DNA of 64,000 nucleotides from Bog-756 sp963745955 (GTDB lineage: Bacteria > Actinomycetota > Acidimicrobiia > Acidimicrobiales > RAAP-2), in assembly GCA_963745955.1 (NCBI GenBank), contig CAVUZI010000011.1, forward strand, positions 558,001-622,000, written 5' to 3'. The notes beneath the pieces were generated by a model. It was given only the letters and a program-made list of their open reading frames with translations, searched no databases and was not told where the DNA came from. Both the position numbers and the translations under genes were made by a program. Of this stretch, positions 18,917 through 26,362 are shown in pieces. Position 1 is the stretch's first letter, and each line of letters begins with the position of its first letter.

Positions 18917-20527
18917 ATGGCTTCCAGGCAGTTCAATCTGGCCGATCTGTTCGAGGTGGTCGTCGACACCGTCCCCGACCGACCGGCTCTCATCGCCGGG
19001 GCACGACGGCTCACCTACCGCCAGCTCGACGAACGGGCCAACCGGTTCGCCCACTCCCTCGAGGGACAGGGCATCGGGGCCGGCGCCCACGTCGGGATAC
19101 TGGCCCACAACTGCGCCGAATGGGCCGAGGCGATGATCGGCTGTTACAAGGCACGGGTCGTCCCGGTCAACCTCAACTACCGCTACGTGGCATCCGAACT
19201 GGCCTACGTCATCGACAACGCCGACCTCGAGAGCCTCGTGTTCGAGCGGTCACTGTCGGATCTGGTGGCCGAGTCGATCGCCGACCGGGCACCGGGGCGG
19301 CCGCTCCACCTGGTGGTGATCGACGACGGCTCATCGCCGGTGGCCCATCCTGTCCCCGCCGTCGACTACGAAGCCGCCCTGGCCTCGGCCTCGGACCAAC
19401 GCGGGTTCGGACCCCGTTCGCCCGATGACGTCTACGTGCTCTACACAGGTGGGACCACCGGGATGCCCAAAGGGGTCATCTGGCGCCAGGAAGACATCTT
19501 CTTCGCGGCCATGGGCGGAGGCGGCTGGGGCGCGGCGCCCATCGAGACGGCCGAAGCGTTGGCCGGCCGGCTCGACACGGCCGATGACAACAGGGTGACC
19601 ATGCTGGTGATGGCTCCGTTGATGCACGGGAACGCGCAGTGGGTCATGTGGAACGCGTTCATGATGGGCGGCACGGCCGTGCTCTACACCGACCACCGAT
19701 ACGACCCGGACCGCCTGTTGCAGCTGGTCGGGGACGAGCGGGTGGTGTCGGTGGGTCTGGTCGGTGACGCCATGGCCCGTCCATTGGCCGAGAGACTGGC
19801 GTCGGCCCGACCCGGTACCTACGACACCTCGACGCTGGCCGTCATCGGGTCCGGTGGTGCCATGCTGTCGTCGACGGTCAAGGACGAGCTCAAGAAGCAG
19901 TTGCCCACGGTGATCATCATGGACAGGTTCGGATCGAGCGAGAGCGGGGCCCATGGAGCCGTGGATGACGGCGCCTCCGGACCGAGGTTCCAGATGGGCG
20001 GCGAGACCTCGGTCCTCGATGAGCAGTTGCGCCCCCTCACCCCGGGGGACGGGAAGATCGGACGGCTGGCCCGCAAGGGCAGGATCCCGATCGGGTACTA
20101 CAAGGACCAGGAGAAGACGGACGCCACCTTCCCGATCGACGCCAACGGCGTGAGGTGGTCGATCCCCGGCGACCTCGCCTCGGTCGAACCCGACGGCACC
20201 ATCACCGTCCACGGCCGGGGCTCGGCATCGATCAACTCCGGTGGGGAGAAGATCTTTCCGGAAGAGGTCGAGGCCACGGTCAAGACCCACCCGCAGGTGT
20301 TCGGCGCCATCGTGGTCGGGCTCCCCGACGACCGCTTCGGCGAGCGGGTGGCCGTCGTCGTCTGCCCACGGAACCCGGCCGATGCTCCGACGCTCGAGGA
20401 CATCCAGGCCCACTGCCGCGATCGCATCGCCGGCTACAAGATCCCCCGCCAGATGGTGGTGGTGGACGAGATCCCCCTGACCGCGGCCGGGAAGCCCGAC
20501 ACCAAGGCGGCCAAGGCGCTCCTCTGA
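18917..20527 (+). CDS. acyl-CoA synthetase (FadD-type AMP-forming ligase)
   Basis: The product is 536 residues. It has the AMP-forming ligase motifs: the phosphate loop YTGGTTGMPKG (about residues 175-185), the later DRFGSSESG segment, GDLASVEPDG and the C-terminal GGEKIFPEEVE hinge with AGKPDTKAAK carrying the catalytic Lys. It activates a carboxylic acid with ATP to the acyl-adenylate and then the CoA thioester. The ATG at 18917 has a GAGGAGAGG site 5-13 bases upstream, better than the in-frame codon at 18863. The best general match is the actinobacterial long-chain or steroid side-chain FadD group. It is divergent from an SDR gene. Confidence 0.9.
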   Translation: MASRQFNLADLFEVVVDTVPDRPALIAGARRLTYRQLDERANRFAHSLEGQGIGAGAHVGILAHNCAEWAEAMIGCYKARVVPVNLNYRYVASELAYVIDNADLESLVFERSLSDLVAESIADRAPGRPLHLVVIDDGSSPVAHPVPAVDYEAALASASDQRGFGPRSPDDVYVLYTGGTTGMPKGVIWRQEDIFFAAMGGGGWGAAPIETAEALAGRLDTADDNRVTMLVMAPLMHGNAQWVMWNAFMMGGTAVLYTDHRYDPDRLLQLVGDERVVSVGLVGDAMARPLAERLASARPGTYDTSTLAVIGSGGAMLSSTVKDELKKQLPTVIIMDRFGSSESGAHGAVDDGASGPRFQMGGETSVLDEQLRPLTPGDGKIGRLARKGRIPIGYYKDQEKTDATFPIDANGVRWSIPGDLASVEPDGTITVHGRGSASINSGGEKIFPEEVEATVKTHPQVFGAIVVGLPDDRFGERVAVVVCPRNPADAPTLEDIQAHCRDRIAGYKIPRQMVVVDEIPLTAAGKPDTKAAKALL

Positions 20528-20543
20528 TCGCCTCTGTCCGGCG

Positions 20544-20591
20544 CCCGGCGGTCGGCCGGACGGTGCCCCCGGCGGTCGGCCGGACGGTGCC
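20544..20591. repeat. two tandem 24-bp units
   Basis: CCCGGCGGTCGGCCGGACGG plus GTGCC-type sequence is repeated exactly twice with a 24-base period, directly after the acyl-CoA synthetase gene. No function is evident; it could arise by slippage. Confidence 0.75.
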
Positions 20592-20694
20592 CCCCGGGTC
20601 GCCTTACGGTCACTAGGCTGTTGACAGTGAACTCCGAGCGCGCCACCGGACCGGTCGGCGTCCCTCCTGCACGCTTCGGGGCAAGGCCGGCGCC

Positions 20695-23322
20695 GTGACC
20701 TCGGTCGGCCAGGGACCGGACCCGCGTCCGCCCGGAGCCGACTTCGACCGCACCGTTCCCGCCGTCCTCTTCAAGATCGGCCGGTACCCCCTCGACCACG
20801 GCGGCCTCGGCGCCGTCCGGTCCCTCGGACGGGTGGGCGTGCCGGTGTATGCCGTGACCGAGGACGCGGCCACCCCGCTCGCCCTCTCGCGCTACGTGCG
20901 AAGGCTGGTCGTCTGGCCCACATGGGGCCGGGAGCCCCCGGAGAGACTCGTCGAGGGACTGGCCGGCCTCGGCGGCACGTTGGACGAGCGCGCCGTGCTG
21001 CTGTGCACCGACGACGAGGCAGCCGTGCTCGTGGCCGAGCACGCGGAGGAGCTGTCCCGGTGGTACATCCTGCCGCCGGTCCCGTCGGACCTCCCACGTC
21101 GGCTGACCTCGAAACGTGCGCTCGGCGCCATCTGCCGGCAGATCGGGATCCCCTCGCCCCACATCGCTGTGCCCCTCACCCCTGAGGCCCTCGAGGCCTT
21201 CATCGATGAATCGGTCTATCCGGTGGTGGCCAAGAACGATGCCGCCTGGACCAGGCTCTCCGCCCCGGCCGTGCCGTCCAACACCATCGTGCGCAGCCCT
21301 GCGGCCCTGCGCACGATGGCGGCGCGGTGGACGCCGCCCTACGGCGTCGTCCTCGAGGAGTACATCCCCGCCGAGGCGGCCGAGGACTGGTTCTGCAACG
21401 CCTGGGTCGGAGGCGACGCCGCGTCGTCGGTCCTGTTCACCGGCGTCAAGCTCCGGATGTGGCCCACCGAGGCCGGGGTCGGTTCTCACTCGCGGGCGGT
21501 GGACAACCCCGAACTGACCGCGCTCTCGGCCGGCGTCTTCCGGTCGCTCGGGTACCGGGGCGTCGCCGACCTCGACTGGCGGTTCGACCGTCGGGACGGG
21601 CAGTACAAGCTCCTCGACTTCAACCCACGCATCGGGTCCCAGTTCTCCCTGTTCGTGTCGGACACCGGGATCGACGTGGTGCGCGCCGCCCACCTCGACC
21701 TCACCGGCCGTCCGATCCCGGCCGGCCGTTCGCCGGCGGGCCGGTCCCTGACGGTGGAACAGCTCGATGTGCTCTCGCTCCTGTCCCGACGGCACCGGGC
21801 CCAGGTCCCGCCGGCGGTGGCTGCCTCGAAGGCACGCGGACCACACGGGCTGGCCTGGGTCGCCGCAGACGACCCGCTGCCCTTTGTGGCCATGCTCGTA
21901 CGCTCGGTCGCGAAGATCCCCGGCAACGGCCGGTTCCGCCGAGGGCCCCCGCCACCGGCCGGGGACGGCACTGAGGATCCTGTCGAACCCGTGATCCGAC
22001 GGCGGAGGAGCTCGCCGGTCCACTCGTCCTTCCGCAGCGAGTTCGGGATTCCGCTCTTCCGCAACGGCCATGCCCTCGTGCTGAGCTCGGTGGTGACCAG
22101 CGTGGTCGGCATGCTCTTCTGGGTTCTGGCCGCCCGGCGGGCATCACCGTCGATCGTCGGCCGCAACGTGGTGGCCATCAACGTGCTCACGTCCCTCGGT
22201 GCCGTGGCCCAGCTCAACCTCCAGAGCACGTTGATCCGTTTCGTCCAGCCGGCCGGCGCCCGAACCCGCCGGCTGGTGGTGGCCATTTACTTGGTGAGCG
22301 CGGCGGTGGCCCTGGTGCTGGCGGCGGTCTTTCTGGTCGTTCTTCCCCACATCGCCCCGGACCTGGTATTCATCCGATCCTCACCGGGCATGACGACGTG
22401 GTTCATCGCCTCCTCGGCGATCTGGACGATCATGATCCTCGAGGACGGGGTGCTGACCGGATTGCGGAAGGCCCGCTGGGTGCCCGTCGAAAACGCAGGG
22501 TTCTCGCTGGCCAAGGTAGGGATGGTGGTCCCGTTCGTGGTGTTGTTCCCGGTGGCCGGCATCTACCTGTCGTGGACCGTGGCCGCACTGGCCACGGTCG
22601 TACCAACCAATATCTATCTCTTCGTCCGGGCCATTCCGGAGCATCAGCGGGCGGCCGGCACCTCGGGCGGCATCACCGTCCGGCAGTTGCGGAGCTACGT
22701 CCCCTACGACTTCCTCGGCAACCTGTGGTGGCAGGGCCTGATCCTCACCCTGCCGCTGATCGTCCTCAGCCAGTCCGGCGCGTCAGCCAGCGCGTACTTC
22801 TCCCTTGCGTGGTTGATGGCGAGTCTCCTCTACCTGGTCAGCCTGGCCGTCGGGGACTCCCTCGTGGTGGAGCTCTCCATCGATGCGTCCCACCTCGAAG
22901 ACCGGTGCCGCCAGGTCATGGTCCACGTGTGGAAGATCCTGGTGCCGGCGGTGGCGCTGCTGGTCCTGGGCGCTCCGTGGATCCTCACCATCTTCGGACA
23001 TTCCTACGCCGTGGCCGGGACTGGGGCGCTCCGGCTCCTCGGGCTCTCGGCCCTGCCGTTCGTGGTGACCGGGACGGCTGTGAGCGCGGCGCGGGGCCAA
23101 CGTCGGACCCGGCAGGTGACGGCCGTGTTCGGCGGGCTCTTCGTGCTGATCGTTCCTCTCGGGTTCGCCCTCTTGACCGTTGACGGGATCACGGGGATGG
23201 CACTGGCCGTCCTCATCGGCCAGGCGACGATGGCCATCATCCTGATCGCCGCGAGGGGGATGTGGATGCGTGGCCCCGAGATCCCGGACGATCTCCCGGC
23301 CCCGACCGCCGTGGCGCCATAG
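20695..23322 (+). CDS. ATP-grasp ligase fused to a Wzx/MATE-type polysaccharide flippase
   Basis: This 875-residue protein has two parts. Residues of about 20-390 form an ATP-grasp carboxylate-amine ligase-like domain: FKIGRYPLDHGG start, lysine-bearing VVAKNDAAW, then VVLEEYIPAEAAEDW and the metal-binding LLDFNPRIGSQFSLF. A linker rich in Pro/Arg follows. Residues of about 445-860 form a 12-14 helix transporter of the MOP/PST flippase type (SVVTSVVGMLFWVLAARR to VLIGQATMAIIL). ATP-grasp enzymes join acids to amines; flippases move lipid-linked glycans. A fusion suggests modification (for example aminoacylation) coupled to export. The GTG start has an AAGG about 10 bases upstream. It converges on the glycan gene run at 23373-31345. 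Confidence 0.82.
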   Translation: MTSVGQGPDPRPPGADFDRTVPAVLFKIGRYPLDHGGLGAVRSLGRVGVPVYAVTEDAATPLALSRYVRRLVVWPTWGREPPERLVEGLAGLGGTLDERAVLLCTDDEAAVLVAEHAEELSRWYILPPVPSDLPRRLTSKRALGAICRQIGIPSPHIAVPLTPEALEAFIDESVYPVVAKNDAAWTRLSAPAVPSNTIVRSPAALRTMAARWTPPYGVVLEEYIPAEAAEDWFCNAWVGGDAASSVLFTGVKLRMWPTEAGVGSHSRAVDNPELTALSAGVFRSLGYRGVADLDWRFDRRDGQYKLLDFNPRIGSQFSLFVSDTGIDVVRAAHLDLTGRPIPAGRSPAGRSLTVEQLDVLSLLSRRHRAQVPPAVAASKARGPHGLAWVAADDPLPFVAMLVRSVAKIPGNGRFRRGPPPPAGDGTEDPVEPVIRRRRSSPVHSSFRSEFGIPLFRNGHALVLSSVVTSVVGMLFWVLAARRASPSIVGRNVVAINVLTSLGAVAQLNLQSTLIRFVQPAGARTRRLVVAIYLVSAAVALVLAAVFLVVLPHIAPDLVFIRSSPGMTTWFIASSAIWTIMILEDGVLTGLRKARWVPVENAGFSLAKVGMVVPFVVLFPVAGIYLSWTVAALATVVPTNIYLFVRAIPEHQRAAGTSGGITVRQLRSYVPYDFLGNLWWQGLILTLPLIVLSQSGASASAYFSLAWLMASLLYLVSLAVGDSLVVELSIDASHLEDRCRQVMVHVWKILVPAVALLVLGAPWILTIFGHSYAVAGTGALRLLGLSALPFVVTGTAVSAARGQRRTRQVTAVFGGLFVLIVPLGFALLTVDGITGMALAVLIGQATMAIILIAARGMWMRGPEIPDDLPAPTAVAP

Positions 23323-23343
23323 GCCGCCGCCGTGCCGCCAGAG

Positions 23344-23371
23344 GCGCCCCGTCGCCGCGGACGGCGGGGCG
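23344..23371. terminator. GC-rich hairpin between convergent genes
   Basis: An inverted repeat, GCGCCCCG(T)CGCCG with CGGCGGGGCGC, forms a strong stem with one bulge and a short loop in the 50 bases between two convergent genes. It lacks a T-tract but is well placed as a bidirectional terminator. Confidence 0.55.
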
Positions 23372-23372
23372 C

Positions 23373-24413
23373 TCAGTGCTTCCAGACCCTCACGTAGTCG
23401 ACCCGCATGGTGGCCGGCACGGTGGCCGGTGGGGTGACGGTCGAGGAGACCGCCAGGTCGAGGATCAGGTACATGGGCGCCGAGGTGACCCCCGAGACGT
23501 CCTTCCAGATCCGGATGCCGTCGTAGTAGTACGTGACCGATCCGGGCTCCCAGTCGTCGGCGAAGGTGTGCCACCCGCCTGCGTAGGTACCCGTTGCACA
23601 CGCGCCCGGTCCGCCGGCTGGGTTGTGGAAATGGGCGCATGCCCTGCCGCCGAGGCCTTCGACGGTGTCGACCTCGCCGGTGGTGGGCCAGTCCTGCCCG
23701 TCAGCCCAGAAGGCCGGCCAGTCGGCAATTCCGTGCGAGCCGGCAGGCAGCCAGATCCGCGCCTCCATGTAGCCGTAGCGGAAGCCGTACTTGCCGTCGG
23801 TGGTGACCATGCCCGACGCATAGGGCCGGGTGGTCCCACCGCACCGTTCGGCCCGGGCCACGGCCGAGAGCCGCAGCTCACCCTGGGACACGCTCACCCG
23901 TGCAGGGTCGTAGCACTCCTGCTCTGAGACATTGGCGCCGGTGGTCAGGCCGGAGCCGAACCATCCCGTGGACCACTGCGACGCTTCGAGCGAGGACCCC
24001 CCGAACTCGGAGTCGAAGGCCAGTCTCCACGGACCGCCGTCGGTGCCGACGGGCCGGGGTCCACCCGACGGCGCAGTCGGGCGGGAGGCGATGTGCACCA
24101 CGGACGAGCCGGGAGTGTCGGGGGTGTCGGGGGTCGCAGCCGAGCCGACGACGGGCGCCACGAGGGCGATGACGCCGGCCACCGCGGCGACTACAGCCAC
24201 GGCGGCGGCGGCAGCCACCCGCCCGTGCCTGCCCGCCGCAGGCGACCGGTGGGCTTTCGGTGGGCTTCCCGGGTCACCGTTGGCCGGGCACGTTCCGGGG
24301 ACCTCCACCTCAACAGTGTCGGTCCCAGCAGGTTCATCCTGTAGGGAAAGTCTTGCGTGGGTCCCGCCCCGATCCCCGGCTCCCGTGCCGGGGCGTGCCT
24401 CAGGAGGCCACAC
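23373..24413 (-). CDS. secreted or membrane-anchored GH16 family glycosidase/transglycosylase
   Basis: A long basic N-terminus is followed by one helix (VAAVAGVIALVAPVVG) that is a signal or anchor, then a Ser/Thr/Pro linker and a GH16 jelly-roll domain of about 240 residues. The active-site signature GEVDTVEG matches ExDxxE, with the two Glu residues as nucleophile and acid/base. GH16 enzymes cut or transfer beta-1,3/1,4-glucans and galactans. The GTG at 24413 overlaps the end of the upstream GH16 gene by 14 bases; a later start nearer the helix is possible. It is the last gene of the glycan run and faces the flippase fusion, so it probably trims or remodels the exported polymer. Confidence 0.85.
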   Translation of the reverse strand: MWPPEARPGTGAGDRGGTHARLSLQDEPAGTDTVEVEVPGTCPANGDPGSPPKAHRSPAAGRHGRVAAAAAVAVVAAVAGVIALVAPVVGSAATPDTPDTPGSSVVHIASRPTAPSGGPRPVGTDGGPWRLAFDSEFGGSSLEASQWSTGWFGSGLTTGANVSEQECYDPARVSVSQGELRLSAVARAERCGGTTRPYASGMVTTDGKYGFRYGYMEARIWLPAGSHGIADWPAFWADGQDWPTTGEVDTVEGLGGRACAHFHNPAGGPGACATGTYAGGWHTFADDWEPGSVTYYYDGIRIWKDVSGVTSAPMYLILDLAVSSTVTPPATVPATMRVDYVRVWKH

Positions 24414-25242
24414 CGGTTGCGGCCGTCGGTAGGTGCTGCCACACGTCGATCGACCGGATCTTCAAGCTTTGCGGGAACCGGGTCGAGGCGTCGGGTGCCG
24501 GGTCCCCGGCCACTGCCAGGCTGGCGAGCAGGTATTCAGGCGACGTGATGGAGACGGCGAACCGGGCGCGCACAGTCCCGTCGATATACCACGAGATCGA
24601 TCCGGGCTCCCAGTCCACTCCATAGGTGTGGAACGCCCCGGACGCCGTGGGCACCGACGCCGACGCCGTCTCCAGTCCCGTCCGGCCGTAGTGGACGAAG
24701 AGGTCGATCGTGTCCGTTTGGGCCCAATTCTCCATGATGTCGATCTCCGGCGGCCATCCCCCGGCCTCGGGGAGGGTCCAGAAAGCCGGCCACAGGCCCC
24801 GCCCCCTTGGCAGTTCCGCCACGATCTGTGCGTAGCCATAGGTGAAGCTGAACTTGCCGTACGACGAGATCATCCCCGACACGTACTGCTTCCCGTGGGT
24901 CTGACCGGGTACGGCGGTGAGGCTGAGGGTGCCGCCGTCCACCGTGGCCTGCGAAGGCTCGTACCACTCCAATTCGTCCTGGGCCCGGTTGGTGCAGTCC
25001 CAGTAGTAGCAGGTGGACCAGTGGTCGGGATCCAGGGCCGTCCCGGTGAAGTGATCGGAGAACACATGCTGCCAGTCACCTCTGGGACCGTCGGGTGAGC
25101 CGGGGGTGGAGGGGACGCGCGGGTGGAGGACGGTCACGCCGGCCGGTGTTCCCGAGCCCACCCTGAAGGCTGCAAATGCTCCGAGCAACGAGAGCGCGAG
25201 GACCGCCGAGGCCACGAGCAGGCTGCCCCGCTGCTGGGTCAC
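24400..25242 (-). CDS. second GH16 family glycosidase with N-terminal anchor
   Basis: The 280-residue product starts at a GTG overlapping the deacetylase stop codon (GTGA). An N-terminal helix (LLVASAVLALSLLGAF) is followed by a short linker and a GH16 domain with the catalytic signature PEIDIMENW, again ExDxxE. Sequence outside the active site differs clearly from the neighbouring GH16 protein, so they are distant paralogues rather than a recent duplication, and may act on different linkages. Their tandem position with a deacetylase and glycosyltransferases suggests processing of an exported glycan at the cell surface. Substrate not predictable. Confidence 0.86.
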   Translation of the reverse strand: MTQQRGSLLVASAVLALSLLGAFAAFRVGSGTPAGVTVLHPRVPSTPGSPDGPRGDWQHVFSDHFTGTALDPDHWSTCYYWDCTNRAQDELEWYEPSQATVDGGTLSLTAVPGQTHGKQYVSGMISSYGKFSFTYGYAQIVAELPRGRGLWPAFWTLPEAGGWPPEIDIMENWAQTDTIDLFVHYGRTGLETASASVPTASGAFHTYGVDWEPGSISWYIDGTVRARFAVSITSPEYLLASLAVAGDPAPDASTRFPQSLKIRSIDVWQHLPTAATGVAS

Positions 25243-26033
25243 GACCGTCGGGCCTGCTGCCTGGAGGCGCCGGCACCCACCCACCGTCGCACCCGCCACA
25301 CCTTCGTCCTCCACAGCTGGCGGTTCCGGGCCACGGGAGCACCTCTCCCCTCGAGCCACTGCCGGATCGTGTCGGTGGTCGTGAAGTCGCGCACGCTGAG
25401 GCGCGCCAGCGAGAACGGATCGTCGGCCGTCGAGCTGAACGCGTTGCGCACCGCGCAGGCCGAGGTGTACCCGGCCGCACGCACGTCCTTGCGAACCGAT
25501 TCACGGTACGAACCGTGCGGATAGGCAAAGCTGCCGATGCCATGACCGAGTACGTCCTCGAGGATCGCCTTGGGGCGCCGGATCTCGTCGAGGGCCACGG
25601 ACCTCGGAGCGACGTCGACGTGATAATGGTGATGGGAGTGGGCACCGATCTCAACCCCCAGCGCCTCGAGCGGGACGAGCTGCTCGGCGGCCAGCATGGG
25701 GGCGATCGGCATACCCACGGTGGGCGACCCGACCAGGGGCCCGGTGGTCACGTAGAGGGTCGAGACCACGCCCCGCCCGGCCATCTCGTGGGCCGCGCCG
25801 ACAAAATCGGCGTAGCCGTCGTCGAAGGAGACCACCACAGGGCGCTCGGGAAGCGCTCGGTCGCCGGCGATGGCGGCAACCAGGTCCGAGACGGTGAGCG
25901 GGGTGCGCTCTTCGCTGCGCAGGCAGTCGAGGTGCTCGCGGAAGGCGGCCGGCGTGACCGACCAGCTGGCAAGGTCCGGGCCGGGCCGATCGGTCACCGA
26001 GTGGTACAGGAGGATCGGGATGGGCGCGGGCAT
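25239..26033 (-). CDS. polysaccharide deacetylase (NodB/CE4 family)
   Basis: The 264-residue protein has the NodB homology domain: motif 1 VVVSFDDGYADF with the Asp pair, motif 2 GAHSHHHYH supplying metal-binding His, and a later FAYPHGSY. CE4 enzymes remove N-acetyl groups from amino sugars in a polymer using a bound metal. No signal peptide is evident from the chosen start, so it may act in the cytoplasm on a lipid-linked intermediate or be exported unusually. The ATG at 26033 shares a base with the stop codon of the upstream gene, and its stop overlaps the next GTG, placing it firmly inside a coupled operon. Confidence 0.85.
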   Translation of the reverse strand: MPAPIPILLYHSVTDRPGPDLASWSVTPAAFREHLDCLRSEERTPLTVSDLVAAIAGDRALPERPVVVSFDDGYADFVGAAHEMAGRGVVSTLYVTTGPLVGSPTVGMPIAPMLAAEQLVPLEALGVEIGAHSHHHYHVDVAPRSVALDEIRRPKAILEDVLGHGIGSFAYPHGSYRESVRKDVRAAGYTSACAVRNAFSSTADDPFSLARLSVRDFTTTDTIRQWLEGRGAPVARNRQLWRTKVWRVRRWVGAGASRQQARRS

Positions 26034-26362
26034 CAGCGCCGCACCTCCCGGAGCGTCACGGTCACGGTGGTGAGGAGAGCGATCACCGCCAACGCGTGCA
26101 GCCCTGTCATCACGTGGAAAAGTGACAGGGCCACGGCCACCAACGTGGCCACGCTGAGGCTGAGGGCGACAATCAACACCGCCCGCTCCAGCCGATCCGT
26201 ACTCTCGAGCAGCCAGGCCAGGGCCGCACCCGGCGCCCACACCGCCGCGGCCACGACCAACACGGCTCGCACCGGCACGGGGAGGTGGAGGGCGACCACG
26301 GCCACTGCCGCCCAGGCGATCACCGCGGGCAGGTCCCGGCGAACCACGGCGACCGCTCTCAT
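26033..26362 (-). CDS. small polytopic membrane protein in the glycan operon
   Basis: The 109-residue protein has three or four hydrophobic helices (VIAWAAVAVVALHLPV, AVLVVAAAVWAPGAAL, AVLIVALSLSVATLVAVAL, ALAVIALLTTVTV) separated by short basic loops. No motif is recognised. It is coupled on both sides: its ATG overlaps the stop codon of the large glycosyltransferase (ATGA) and its stop touches the deacetylase ATG. It probably belongs to the membrane complex of the glycan pathway. Confidence 0.7.
   Translation of the reverse strand: MRAVAVVRRDLPAVIAWAAVAVVALHLPVPVRAVLVVAAAVWAPGAALAWLLESTDRLERAVLIVALSLSVATLVAVALSLFHVMTGLHALAVIALLTTVTVTLREVRR

Noticed and set aside
20621..20650. TTGACA as a promoter -35 for the flippase fusion
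   Set aside because: No acceptable -10 element follows at 16-19 bases, so the match is likely chance.
24185..24240. Ala-rich stretch as a coding repeat of special interest
   Set aside because: It is the hydrophobic core of the GH16 signal/anchor helix and needs no other explanation.
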